The notes beneath the pieces are model-generated. The model made no database searches, had not been told where the DNA came from, and saw only the letters and a list, made by a program, of their open reading frames with translations. 64,000 bases of DNA from Paenibacillus sp. PL91 (GTDB lineage: Bacteria > Bacillota > Bacilli > Paenibacillales > Paenibacillaceae): the NCBI RefSeq assembly GCF_012935325.2, contig NZ_JABBYG020000022.1:16430-80429 (forward strand), read 5' to 3'. A program made the position numbers and the translations under genes. Below, piece by piece: positions 18,015 through 26,374 of the stretch (position 1 is the stretch's first letter; every line of letters begins with the position of its first letter).

Positions 18015-18761
18015 CTATTCTGCTAGATCAGCAGCTTCCAGAGACAAGTCACGGGCTTCTGTCTTCACTTGCAAGAAGACCAGCAGGAAAACGACGGTAA
18101 TCAGCTCACTGAACCAATCGATCCATACATCCATTATAGTAGCGGTAATCCAAGAATCGCTCGGTATTAAGTAAGTCGCAAAACCAGTCAACATGCCGAC
18201 CAAAACGATCGCAGCATAACCGCCAAGCGCATACCCTGCGAATGTAAAAAAGCGCCCTCGCGCCATCTCCCGGCATTCCTGGAGCGGATTGCTCCGTGAA
18301 GTGTCCTGGGCCGATACAAAGATAGGCATCAGCATCAGCCATACGGCGAATATCAGACCAGGCACAACGAGCATAATGACTCCTGCGAATATAATGACAT
18401 TTTGCAAAAAGCTGTACATAATCATTCTCAGCCATTTGCGCATGCCCCACAGAAGTGATGGCTTGATCCCTGCTTTTGTATCTGTCATTTGACCAAGTAT
18501 GTAGTGAACGATCATGGGCGTAATGGCGCTCAAAAAGAAAAGCCCGACAACATTATCCCATCTCGATATCGAATCAAAAATACCGTTGCCGCTTGCGGGA
18601 TCATAATAATAATAGTTTTTGATCGCTTCTACCGGGACGGCCACAATCGCAACAAAGAAAAGAATGGGCAGTCCATGCTTGAAAAAAAGCGCAAAAGCGT
18701 CACCAAGCAAAGAAAAACCTTTCCGTCGATACTCCGGAATAGGTAGCTGAAGATGATTCAT
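18015..18761 (-). CDS. Polytopic membrane protein of unknown function
   Basis: 248 residues with about six hydrophobic helices (for example near 28-45, 72-90, 110-135, 178-200 and 215-232). The N-terminus MNHLQLPIPEYRRKGFSLLGDAF and the general layout recall the uncharacterised membrane domains found beside glycerophosphodiesterases, but I do not recognise a specific family. It stands between rqcP and yabP, where B. subtilis has no gene. GGAGGAC precedes the ATG at 18761. Confidence 0.8.
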   Translation of the reverse strand: MNHLQLPIPEYRRKGFSLLGDAFALFFKHGLPILFFVAIVAVPVEAIKNYYYYDPASGNGIFDSISRWDNVVGLFFLSAITPMIVHYILGQMTDTKAGIKPSLLWGMRKWLRMIMYSFLQNVIIFAGVIMLVVPGLIFAVWLMLMPIFVSAQDTSRSNPLQECREMARGRFFTFAGYALGGYAAIVLVGMLTGFATYLIPSDSWITATIMDVWIDWFSELITVVFLLVFLQVKTEARDLSLEAADLAE

Positions 18762-18816
18762 GGATTAGTCCTCCGAGTAAATAAACAATAATAACGAGGT
18801 TGAAACAGGTATGTAT

Positions 18817-18857
18817 AAAAAAAGACTGCCTGCAAGTTTTGTGCTTGCAGGCAGTCT
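18817..18857 (-). terminator. Terminator of the hup-rqcP unit
   Basis: Perfect 14-pair stem AGACTGCCTGCAAG with a seven-base loop, followed on the minus strand by TTTTTTTATAC. Confidence 0.95.
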
Positions 18858-18862
18858 GGCTG

Positions 18863-19153
18863 TTATTGCTGCTGTTCCCACTCGAGCGTGTTCTCGCGCG
18901 GGCGTTGTTCTTCTTTCACCAAGGTATACAGCTCTCCGGCTTCATCCTTACGGGTCGTCTCCGCAATGCGCTCAACGCGCACGGTTACGATTTTTTGACC
19001 GTATTGGATTTGGAGCTCATCACCGACTTTGACGGCACTGCTCGCTTTCGCTTCGCGGCCGTTGATCCATACGCGCCCTTGCTCGGAAACATCCTTCGCA
19101 ACGGTACGACGCTTGATCAGCCGGGATACCTTAAGAAATTTATCTAATCGCAT
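18863..19153 (-). CDS. rqcP: RqcP, S4-domain ribosome quality-control factor (YabO)
   Basis: 96 residues. The S4 RNA-binding domain fills residues 1-80 (MRLDKFLKVSRLIKRRTVAKD, GRVWINGREAKASSAVKVGDEL). In B. subtilis RqcP binds 50S-peptidyl-tRNA complexes and supports alanine tailing by RqcH. Starts three bases after the HU stop. C-terminal 16 residues are acidic and Gln-rich. Confidence 0.93.
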   Translation of the reverse strand: MRLDKFLKVSRLIKRRTVAKDVSEQGRVWINGREAKASSAVKVGDELQIQYGQKIVTVRVERIAETTRKDEAGELYTLVKEEQRPRENTLEWEQQQ

Positions 19154-19156
19154 TGA

Positions 19157-19429
19157 TTATTGGATAGCTTCTTTCAATTTGTTGCCTGCTTTGAATGCAG
19201 GAACTTTTGCTTCGGAGATTTCGATTGGAGCGCCTGTTTGCGGGTTGCGGCCAGTGCGTCCAGCACGTTTACGAGTTTCAAAAGTACCGAAGCCGATCAA
19301 TTGTACTTTATCGCCACCAGCAAGTGCATCAGTTACTTCGCCCAAGAAGCCGTTAAGTACTGCTTCTACGTCACGTTTAGTCAAACCGCTTTTTTCTGCA
19401 ATGTTGTTGATCAAGTCTGTTTTGTTCAT
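19157..19429 (-). CDS. hup: DNA-binding protein HU
   Basis: 90-residue histone-like protein, standard length. The family signature GFGTFETRKRAGRTGRNPQTG is present, as is the N-terminal MNKTDLINNIAEKSGL. Strong RBS TTAGGAGG. In B. subtilis hbs lies elsewhere; its position between yabN and rqcP is common in Paenibacillus as far as I know. Confidence 0.95.
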   Translation of the reverse strand: MNKTDLINNIAEKSGLTKRDVEAVLNGFLGEVTDALAGGDKVQLIGFGTFETRKRAGRTGRNPQTGAPIEISEAKVPAFKAGNKLKEAIQ

Positions 19430-19609
19430 TATAAAATCCTCCTAATTCGTTACCGTTATTTGTGGTCGACGCTTGTGGCGCCGCCTTTACTTTCAATTCT
19501 TACTCTCACGAAGAATACTTATTCTGCCTTCTAGCAAATAAATCCTGCCGCTATTTGAAATTTTTTTGCGATTCGTGAAGAAAAAAGGCGATTCATGACG
19601 AAATGACAG

Positions 19610-21100
19610 CTACGAAAGACGTTTAGCCTCTTCCCACCAACGATCCATTTCTGTTAAATCAGTCTGGTCAAATTGTTTCCCGCTTATACGAAGCTGTTCC
19701 TCAATATACGCAAATCTACTGCGGAATTTTTTGTTCGTGCGAGAAAGCGCCTCTTCCGGATCGGCATGGATGAAGCGTGAGGCATTAACGACCGCAAACA
19801 GTAAATCGCCAAGCTCCGAGGCCTGCTCCTCCTCGGACTTCGTAGCAATCGCTTCACGCAGCTCTGCGAGTTCCTCTTCTATCTTGCTGAGCACGGGATC
19901 TAGCTCGTCCCAATCAAAGCCTACCTTAGCCGCTTTTTTCTGAAGCTTATAAGCTTTCATAAGGGCTGGCAGAGCGGGCGGAATGCCATCGAGCACCGAA
20001 GGACGTAACACATCGGTTCCTTTCAGGCGTTTCTCCTCAGCCTTCATTTGCTCCCAGTTGACTAATGCCTCTTGCGAATTGCTGGCATCCAAGTCCCCAA
20101 ATACATGCGGGTGGCGGAAAATAAGTTTCTCGTTAAGTGATTGTATCACATCATAGACAGAAAAAGCGCCCGTCTCTTCTTCCATTTGGCTATGAAGCAT
20201 CACTTGCAGAATAACATCTCCAAATTCCTCCTGCATGCCGTCGGGATCATCGTTATCGATAGCTTCCAGCGCTTCATAGAGCTCTTCGATAAAATTTTTG
20301 CGAAGGGACTGATGCGTTTGCTCCTGATCCCACGGGCAGCCTTCTGGGCTTCGAAGGATCGCGACAATCTCATGCAGCCGCTCGAAGGAGCGGTTGCGCA
20401 GCGCCGCATCGTCAGAGCGCGGCACCCAGATAAGCGATAGATTGCCATAGCCCGGCGTGCGATCAAGCTCGTATAGCGGAACGCGAATGATCTGCTGCTC
20501 GGAAGCAACGCCAAGGGCATGTCCAACAACAACCTCGTAGTCATCCGGATAGCGCTCCATTAGGGCGAGCTTAACATCCGATGCCGTGAAAGCATCATAC
20601 ACTTGGCCAATCAAAGTATGCAACTGCGGCTGCAGCAGAGATGGCTGGAGATCTGCCGCATCAAGCAGCGCAAAGCCCTCGATCGGATCGATGCCGAGGC
20701 TGACGAATGCTTGATCAAGAAAGCTCTCGCCGCCGATAATTTGCAGGTCAATGCCCGCTTCCTGACATTGCTCACGCAGCAGCTGTACCGTGCGCTCGGC
20801 TACCATCGGGTGGCCGGGAACCGCGTAGATAAGCGACTCGTCAGCGCTGGTGTTTTTCGCCTCGGCAATAAGCGCCTCTGCGATCGCTTTGTATACATCC
20901 GGAAAAGATTCGTGCTGCTCATATAAAGTGTCGAATGAAGTATAGGCGATGCCATTTTCCTGAAGCATCGACATCGCGGGATGCTGCGCCGTACGCACGA
21001 ATATGCGGTTCGCAGCCTGCAGCCTGCGCCATACGCCAAGCGTTAATTGATCCGGATCGCCCGAGCCCAGTCCGACGATAGTAAGTTGTGGAGCTGCCAT
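19610..21100 (-). CDS. yabN: YabN: tetrapyrrole-methylase-like plus MazG pyrophosphohydrolase fusion
   Basis: 496 residues (B. subtilis 489). Residues 1-215 form a SAM-dependent tetrapyrrole methylase-like domain (LTIVGLGSGDPDQLTLGV, YAVPGHPMVAE). The rest is MazG with both conserved stretches: LRSPEGCPWDQEQTH, EELYEALEAIDNDD and KVGFDWDELDPVLSKIEEELAEL. MazG hydrolyses nucleoside triphosphates. The frame runs open to 21283, but AAAGGAGG precedes the ATG at 21100 and the upstream 60 codons come from repetitive DNA. Followed by hup. Confidence 0.93.
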   Translation of the reverse strand: MAAPQLTIVGLGSGDPDQLTLGVWRRLQAANRIFVRTAQHPAMSMLQENGIAYTSFDTLYEQHESFPDVYKAIAEALIAEAKNTSADESLIYAVPGHPMVAERTVQLLREQCQEAGIDLQIIGGESFLDQAFVSLGIDPIEGFALLDAADLQPSLLQPQLHTLIGQVYDAFTASDVKLALMERYPDDYEVVVGHALGVASEQQIIRVPLYELDRTPGYGNLSLIWVPRSDDAALRNRSFERLHEIVAILRSPEGCPWDQEQTHQSLRKNFIEELYEALEAIDNDDPDGMQEEFGDVILQVMLHSQMEEETGAFSVYDVIQSLNEKLIFRHPHVFGDLDASNSQEALVNWEQMKAEEKRLKGTDVLRPSVLDGIPPALPALMKAYKLQKKAAKVGFDWDELDPVLSKIEEELAELREAIATKSEEEQASELGDLLFAVVNASRFIHADPEEALSRTNKKFRSRFAYIEEQLRISGKQFDQTDLTEMDRWWEEAKRLS

Positions 21101-21118
21101 ATTAGATAAGCCTCCTTT

Positions 21119-21222
21119 GAGTGTATGTACATGTAGGGACGTGATCGTGTTGCATTGAGAGTAAATACTAGTAAAGACGTGCATGGAGTGTAAATGCAAG
21201 TAATGGCGTGTACGCTTGAAAC
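21119..21222. repeat. Degenerate ~30-base direct repeats upstream of yabN
   Basis: Three loosely similar units beginning at about 21119, 21157 and 21187, of the type GAGTGTAAATNCAAGTAANGA followed by CGTG. They keep the upstream frame open but show no coding signs. Confidence 0.4.
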
Positions 21223-21440
21223 TAGCTTCGAGCATCGTTATGTAAAAAGCATCGTTGAATGCGAGTGAAATAGCAAATACCAAAAGTAATAATGGACCAA
21301 ATCGTACGAAACATCAATATCCTCGCGCGAAAATGTTTCTTTCGGAGTAAGCTTGGATGTGGGTACGAAGCTCAGTTCTCGAAAGCTTTCGGGATTGATT
21401 TTGATGGTGATTTTGATGGCGATTTTTATTGCATTGATTG

Positions 21441-21989
21441 GGCAATATACGGTGCTGTAAGCACGTATTTGTGCTTATAGGCTGTGAATTCTAGCCATTC
21501 CTTGGCTGTAAGAGCGTATGTACTCTTACGGCGATTTTGCAGCCAAGTTTGGATGAATATACGGTGCTGTAAGCACTTATTAGTGCTTATAGGCAGTGGA
21601 TTCTAGCCATTCCTTGGCTGTAAGAGTGTATATGCTCTTACGGCCATTTTGCAGCCATGTTTGGATGGATATACAGTGCTATTGGTACGTACGTATTTGT
21701 GCTTATAGGCTGTGGATTCTAGCCAATCCTTGGCTGTAAGAGCGTATATGCTCTTACGGCGATTTTGCAGCCATGTTTGGATTGATATACGGTGCTATTA
21801 GTACGTACGTATTTGTGCTTATAGGCTGTGGATTCTAGCCAATCCTTGGCTGTAAGAGCTTATGTGATCTTACCGCGATTTTTGTGGACTTGTTTGGGCA
21901 ATACACGGTGCTGTTAGCACCTATTTGTGCTTATAGGCAGCGGATACCAGCCAATCCTTGGCTGTAAGAGCGTATGTGCTCTTACGGAT
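21441..21989. repeat. Five-copy tandem array of 112-116-base units, each with two hairpins
   Basis: The landmark CTTGGCTGTAAG recurs at 21501, 21613, 21729, 21845 and 21957 (periods 112, 116, 116, 112). Each unit contains two related half-units: A with TAAGCAC-N6-GTGCTTA and B with GTAAGAGC-N6-GCTCTTAC, both framed by GCTGTAAG and CTTAYRGC. A-to-B distance is 51 or 55 and B-to-A is 61 in every copy. No open frame of note crosses it. It fills the gap between yabN and yabM. Confidence 0.92.
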
Positions 21990-22005
21990 ATGTAAGCATG
22001 CACAA

Positions 22006-22033
22006 GCGCTAGTAGTCTCCTATACTAGCGCTC
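22006..22033. repeat. Perfect inverted repeat over the yabM stop codon
   Basis: AGCGCTAGTA - 8 bases - TACTAGCGCT. It could end yabM transcripts but has no T-run on either strand. Confidence 0.6.
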
Positions 22034-23962
22034 ATCCTTCGCAGGCGGAATAAGCCGCCAGCGCCGCAGTCGGGCGGCCAATATGCCGCCGCCCGGAAGC
22101 GCGCGCAATTCGCGCGCGCTAACAGCGCCGCCGCGCAATGCTGCAGCGCCAAAGGCGCAAGCGCCGACGGCAACGCACGTCAGCGCAAGCGCAGCTGCTG
22201 CCGCCCGAGGCGGCAGCCCGCCTAGCGCAGCGCCCAGCGCTCGCTCGGCGACAATAAGCACCGCGGCCATCACCGCGAGTGCAAAGCCCGTGCCTGTGGC
22301 CGCGCGACCAATCGCCGGCCCTCGCCCTTGCTTCCTCGCATGAGCTCGCTCTTTGACTTCCCCGGAAGCTCGCTCAACACTCCGCTCCGCTCCCCAGCTC
22401 CCTGCCAGCGAAGCTCCTGCGTTCGCTGCCATATACCGCACCGCGATCGAACCCAGCAAAGCAGCGGTGCTTAATGCCGCTACCCCTGCAATAGCTGCTC
22501 CTTCAACGCCGTATGCAGGGACGAGCACCGCGTTTAGAACCCCCTTCAGCAGTGCCGCTATGAGCAGCAGCACAGCCGGAATTCGCACAGCCCCAAGCCC
22601 CTGCAATACCGGTGCCGTTACTGCATTAACGCTGCCCGCAAGCGCGGTGCAGCCAACTAGCGCAAACGCGACGGTACCCTTGGCATCAGCGTACAGCATC
22701 ACATTAAGCGGCTCCGCAAGCAGCGCCAAGCCGATAGCTGCCGCCGCGCCGATTGACCATGCCGCTCGCTCGGCAAGTGAAAGCTGTACGCGCAGCTGCC
22801 CATAAGCACCGCGCATTCGCGCAAGCGCTATTCCTGGCACAAGCGCTGCCGCTGCCGCACCAGCCACCATAACGACCAGCTGCACAAGCGGCTGTGCCCG
22901 GCTATATACACCAAATAGAGCCATTGCGTTAGATTCGGACGCACCCGCTGCCTGGAGAAATCTCGGCACCGTAAAAGCATCCACGACTCCCAGAACAGGA
23001 ACGACAACCGCCCCAAGCGCAACCGGCAGCGCGATAGCCGCCAGCTTTTTCATTTCGGACCGCAGCGCCCCGGCGGCGTGAGCATCCCGACTTCGCCGAC
23101 GATTCCGCCATACATATGCAGCAAGGACGAGCAAAGCAGCGAATGCCCCAAACGCCGAGCCGCTCATGACGCCAGAAGCAACGGAAGCGTCTGCCCAGCC
23201 CGCCGACCAGCTCATCGCAAGCACGAGCAGCATTACGCCCACTCGCAGCATTTGCTCCACGATTTGCGAGGCAGCGGATAGCCCCATTCGTCCTAGCCCC
23301 TGCACATAACCACGCAGTGCTGCAACAAACGGTGCCAGCAGCAGCGCAAACGAGACTGAGCGAATGGCGCCAGCCGTATGCGCATCGCCGATCCAGATGG
23401 CCACATGTCCCGCTCCTGCCCACATGAAGCCAAATGTAACGATTCCCGTTATCCCAAGCAGCAGCAACGCCGCAAATAACGTTCTCCTAACGCCTTCAGA
23501 ATCATTCCCCTTGCGCAGCCTCTCTGCGATCAGGAGAGACACTGCCGTCGGCAAGCCAGCCGTCGCTAGAACAGCCGCCAGCTGATAGAACGGATAGACG
23601 GCATTGTAGATGCCAAATACGCGATCTCCCGCCATATTTTGCAGCGGAATTTTCTGGAAAACACCAATTAGCTTAGACAACAGAGCCGCACCTGCCATAA
23701 GAACGACGCCGTTCATCAGAAGCCGTTTTGAGCCACGCGTAGCCGGCACTCGCCCTTCGAAGGGCAGCCCATCCTCTGACCCAATCAATCGCTCACTCTT
23801 AATCGGCAGCCCTTCCGCTGCTCCACTTATTCGCTCTGCCCCAGGCGGCAATTCTCTATCCCCAGCCGCGCTCGCACTACGCCCAGCTATATTCGCTTTA
23901 CGCCCGTCCACAAGCTTGAGCATCTCCGCTGCATGCTCTTTTCTCCTCGGCTTGCGGCTCAT
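22025..23962 (-). CDS. yabM: MVF/MATE-type polysaccharide flippase (YabM, SpoVB-related)
   Basis: 645-residue inner-membrane protein of the MOP flippase superfamily with about 14 helices. The first helices begin at residue 84 (MNGVVLMAGAALLSKLIGVFQKIPLQNMAGDRVFGIYNAVYP is the typical opening). B. subtilis YabM is about 110 residues shorter. Extra parts: a disordered N-terminal 80 residues with a 14-residue repeat (LPPGAERISGAAEG, LPIKSERLIGSEDG, then LPFEGRV) and a charged loop near 520-555. The start at 23962 has AGGAG nine bases upstream, so the extension is real. Base composition is distinctly GC-rich compared with neighbours. Confidence 0.9.
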   Translation of the reverse strand: MSRKPRRKEHAAEMLKLVDGRKANIAGRSASAAGDRELPPGAERISGAAEGLPIKSERLIGSEDGLPFEGRVPATRGSKRLLMNGVVLMAGAALLSKLIGVFQKIPLQNMAGDRVFGIYNAVYPFYQLAAVLATAGLPTAVSLLIAERLRKGNDSEGVRRTLFAALLLLGITGIVTFGFMWAGAGHVAIWIGDAHTAGAIRSVSFALLLAPFVAALRGYVQGLGRMGLSAASQIVEQMLRVGVMLLVLAMSWSAGWADASVASGVMSGSAFGAFAALLVLAAYVWRNRRRSRDAHAAGALRSEMKKLAAIALPVALGAVVVPVLGVVDAFTVPRFLQAAGASESNAMALFGVYSRAQPLVQLVVMVAGAAAAALVPGIALARMRGAYGQLRVQLSLAERAAWSIGAAAAIGLALLAEPLNVMLYADAKGTVAFALVGCTALAGSVNAVTAPVLQGLGAVRIPAVLLLIAALLKGVLNAVLVPAYGVEGAAIAGVAALSTAALLGSIAVRYMAANAGASLAGSWGAERSVERASGEVKERAHARKQGRGPAIGRAATGTGFALAVMAAVLIVAERALGAALGGLPPRAAAAALALTCVAVGACAFGAAALRGGAVSARELRALPGGGILAARLRRWRLIPPAKDER

Positions 23963-24115
23963 CCATCCACGCTCCTGCCTATCCCATGATTGATATTGGT
24001 ATTATTATACCTCACAATCGTAAACCTTGAAAAAGCTTCCTCAACCGAGATTTCTCTCGATTAAAGAAGCTGTCATTTTCCTCGCTATTGCTGTTTTCAT
24101 TACCTTGCACGCGTG

Positions 24116-24658
24116 CTACTGCTCCATCTGCTTGGCCAAAAAGCCTGCTGCCGTCTCGGCCATCTTCGTTTCCATATTGGCCATTTTCACTGACTCATCC
24201 TTGCTGAGCAGCACAACGGTGCCAATAGGGTCGCCTCCAGCAATGATCGGTGCGATGACAAATGAGCTGTACGTTTCCTGCGTATCCTTCACAATCTCGA
24301 ATGCGCCGCCGTTTGCTTCTGCCAGCGTCCTGCGGTTTTCCATACAGCTCTCCAGAACAGACCCCACCTGCTTATCGAGCAGCTCTTTCTTGGAGGCCCC
24401 GGCAACTGCGATTATAGTATCCCGGTCCGTTATCAATGTAACATGGTTCGTACCCTCAAATAACGACTCTGCATATTCTTTGGCAAAGTCGCCAAGCTCG
24501 CCGATAGGAGAATATTTCTTCAAAATTACTTCGCCATCACGATCTACAAATATTTCTAGAGGGTCACCCTCGCGAATACGCAGTGTACGGCGGATCTCCT
24601 TCGGAATCACCACACGCCCGAGATCATCGATGCGACGTACAATTCCAGTTGCTTTCAT
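24116..24658 (-). CDS. spoVT: Stage V sporulation protein T
   Basis: Forespore transcription regulator that modulates sigma-G genes. About 180 residues: AbrB-like swapped-hairpin DNA-binding domain (MKATGIVRRIDDLGRVVIPKEIRR) and a C-terminal GAF-like domain. The frame is open 25 codons further upstream, but the ATG at 24658 gives the family's length and N-terminus. Preceded by a sigma-G-like promoter at 24759-24789. Confidence 0.94.
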   Translation of the reverse strand: MKATGIVRRIDDLGRVVIPKEIRRTLRIREGDPLEIFVDRDGEVILKKYSPIGELGDFAKEYAESLFEGTNHVTLITDRDTIIAVAGASKKELLDKQVGSVLESCMENRRTLAEANGGAFEIVKDTQETYSSFVIAPIIAGGDPIGTVVLLSKDESVKMANMETKMAETAAGFLAKQMEQ

Positions 24659-24758
24659 TTCTTGTTGCCCCGCTTTCCTAGAGGATTTTGAATCGACTGG
24701 ATACTCAGCTTGTTTATAACGAAGAAGAAACATCCTTCAAAAGATTTTGAATCTGACC

Positions 24759-24789
24759 ATAGTATTCATCCGCTCCCAAATTCTTATGC
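24759..24789 (-). promoter_or_regulatory. Probable sigma-G promoter of spoVT
   Basis: Minus strand TGCATA - 18 bases - AATACTA, one change from the sigma-G -10 (CATACTA). B. subtilis spoVT is sigma-G dependent. Confidence 0.45.
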
Positions 24790-24947
24790 ACGGACTACAG
24801 TTTCAGCCAAACGTTCCATCTCTTTGTGATAAAGCACCCTGCATCATCACGCCTCCATGTCCCCGCTTCCTTATTATCCTTTTTCAGCATGCCCCATTTC
24901 CTCCATTTGCTTGCATGTTGCCAAGAAGCTTTTGAACCGCTAAAAAA

Positions 24948-25142
24948 TCACTCCTTCTTCGGCCCTTTAAACAGAAAACATCCTGCCGCTCCGGAGAGAG
25001 CTGCAGGATGTCGAAAAAACATGGCAGTTGCGATGATGCCAAGCACCTTCAAAAGCTTTGATCTCGATTTAGGGATGGAGGACGCTGCATTTTCAACGCT
25101 TTTTTGCTCGAAAGATTTTTTATTGCTGTCAGCTGTGGTCAT
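24948..25142 (-). pseudogene. ABC-transporter permease reduced to its N-terminal stub
   Basis: The frame begins MTTADSNKKSFEQKS, continues through a basic stretch (PKSRSKLLKV) into the first part of a membrane helix (LGIIATAMF), and then runs straight into a terminator hairpin encoding FRHPAALSG. This looks like the start of an SsuC/TauC-type permease whose remaining 200 or so codons were deleted. It follows the ATPase gene by 21 bases, the normal permease place. Alternatively a small unrelated protein; I consider a deletion remnant more likely. Confidence 0.6.
24973..25010 (-). terminator. Terminator inside the permease remnant
   Basis: Stem CATCCTGC / GCAGGATG with a GC-rich inner helix, followed by TTTTCTGTTT on the minus strand. 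The deletion appears to have joined the permease 5' end to the operon terminator. Confidence 0.75.
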
Positions 25143-25163
25143 CTTTCTTCCCCCTACGTCTAA

Positions 25164-25937
25164 TTAATGCTTGAGCAGCTGTGCAAGCTCTCGCTTCAAG
25201 GACAGAAAATCGGGATGCTCGCGCACCTCTGGCGTACGTCCCTCCGGCAGCCCCACGCGGAACTCCTTCAAAATACGGCCAGGGCCTGCTCCCATAACGA
25301 CAATGCGCTGCGATAAAAAAATCGCTTCATCGATATCATGTGTAATGAAGAGAACCGTTGTCTTCTCCTTCTCCCATACCTCCAGCAGCATCTCCTGCAT
25401 CTCAAGCTTCGTCTGCGCATCAAGCGCGCCGAATGGCTCATCCATCAAGAGCACCTTTGGCCGATTGGCTAACGCGCGAGCAATTGCAACCCTTTGCTTC
25501 ATTCCGCCCGAAAGCTGCTTTGGATAAGCCTTGTCGAACGACTCCAGCCGGATTACCTTAAGAAAGTAATTCGATATTTTTCGGCGGTCCAGAATCGATA
25601 CGCCCTTCAGCTTCAATCCATACTCAATGTTTTCACGAACGGTCAACCACGGGAAGAGGGTGTAGCCTTGAAACACCATTCCACGGTCGGCACCTGGACC
25701 GATAATGTCTTCTCCATCTACCATGAGTGATCCGCCGCTTGGCTCGTCAAGACCTGCCACCATCCGAAGCAGCGTCGATTTTCCGCAGCCGGATGGTCCT
25801 ACAATCGTAAGAAATTCATTTTCTCCGATGGTCAGATCGATGTCGCGAAGCGCCTCAAACCGACTTTTTTTCGACTCATACACTTTTTGCAATCCCTGAA
25901 TCTCAATGGTTCCGTTTGTCGATTTCGCAGCCAGCAT
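25164..25937 (-). CDS. ABC-transporter ATPase, nitrate/sulfonate/taurine (SsuB/TauB) type, under a guanidine-I riboswitch
   Basis: 257 residues with Walker A VGPSGCGKST, signature LSGGMKQR, Walker B VLLMDEPFGALD and the switch histidine in LFITHDIDEA. ATPases of this kind energise uptake of nitrate, sulfonates and, where ykkC RNAs precede them, probably guanidine-type compounds. Its permease partner downstream is truncated and no binding protein gene is adjacent, so the transporter cannot work from these genes alone. The leader carries the riboswitch at 25964-26145. The core domains show no lesion. Confidence 0.85.
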   Translation of the reverse strand: MLAAKSTNGTIEIQGLQKVYESKKSRFEALRDIDLTIGENEFLTIVGPSGCGKSTLLRMVAGLDEPSGGSLMVDGEDIIGPGADRGMVFQGYTLFPWLTVRENIEYGLKLKGVSILDRRKISNYFLKVIRLESFDKAYPKQLSGGMKQRVAIARALANRPKVLLMDEPFGALDAQTKLEMQEMLLEVWEKEKTTVLFITHDIDEAIFLSQRIVVMGAGPGRILKEFRVGLPEGRTPEVREHPDFLSLKRELAQLLKH

Positions 25938-25963
25938 AAGATCACTCCCAAAATTTGTTATGC

Positions 25964-26145
25964 AAAAAAATGAATAACCTGGGAGACAATCTCCCAGGCT
26001 TTTATCCTTCCGTGTTATACAGCCAAGGCACCGATTAAGGCAACCGCTTGCTATACGCTATCTCTCGGACCAGAACTCAAACTTGTTTGCCCACCCGATA
26101 CGTGCCGAGTGCTGCAAATCGTTCGAACGGAACCCTAGACAGCTT
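25964..26145 (-). promoter_or_regulatory. Guanidine-I (ykkC) riboswitch with overlapping terminator
   Basis: On the minus strand the three conserved ykkC blocks occur in order: CTAGGGTTCCG (26138-26128), GGTCCGAGAG (26071-26062) and ACACGGAAGGATAAAAGCC (from 26015). The last block continues into GGGAGA, which can pair either in the aptamer or with TCTCCCAGG to make a terminator stem followed by a T-run at 25970-25964. Ligand binding should therefore prevent termination. Subtype 1 (guanidine) fits best because of the ABC-transporter context; subtypes for ppGpp or PRPP cannot be excluded by eye. Confidence 0.85.
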
Positions 26146-26213
26146 GTTGCTCCCGCGATCATTCGCTTGCGAAAGTCGATATGCAGTTGTGATAAAACCT
26201 AACGTTAATTCGT

Positions 26214-26243
26214 AGTATAGTGCCGATTGCATGGGTCTGTCAA
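26214..26243 (-). promoter_or_regulatory. Sigma-A promoter of the riboswitch-ATPase transcript
   Basis: TTGACA - 18 bases - TATACT on the minus strand, start near 26207, about 60 bases before the aptamer. Confidence 0.75.
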
Positions 26244-26249
26244 TTGGTA

Positions 26250-26266
26250 TGTTAGGTTTAGTGACA
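26250..26266. promoter_or_regulatory. GlnR/TnrA box of the riboswitch operon
   Basis: TGTTAGGTTTAGTGACA, a perfect TGTNA-N7-TNACA, centred about 51 bases upstream of the predicted start: same geometry as at the nucleoside operon (6456). Confidence 0.72.
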
Positions 26267-26316
26267 TTGAAATTATTTTCATTTGATTTGCTTTCTATTT
26301 TATCGTGGTAAACATC

Positions 26317-26356
26317 AAAAAAAGCGACTATCGCCTATAGCTCGATAATCGCTTTC
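26317..26356 (-). terminator. Terminator of the SPFH/RHH pair
   Basis: Eleven-pair stem (26323-26333 with 26343-26353, one G-U pair) followed by TTTTTTT on the minus strand. Confidence 0.88.
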
Positions 26357-26374
26357 TTTTTGACAGGGTCATAA

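Noticed and set aside
21441..21989. CRISPR array
   Set aside because: The repeat period is 112-116 with the whole unit conserved; there are no unique spacers and no cas genes.
22083..22805. Two plus-strand Ala/Pro/Ser-rich frames opposite yabM
   Set aside because: Shadow frames caused by the high GC content of yabM.
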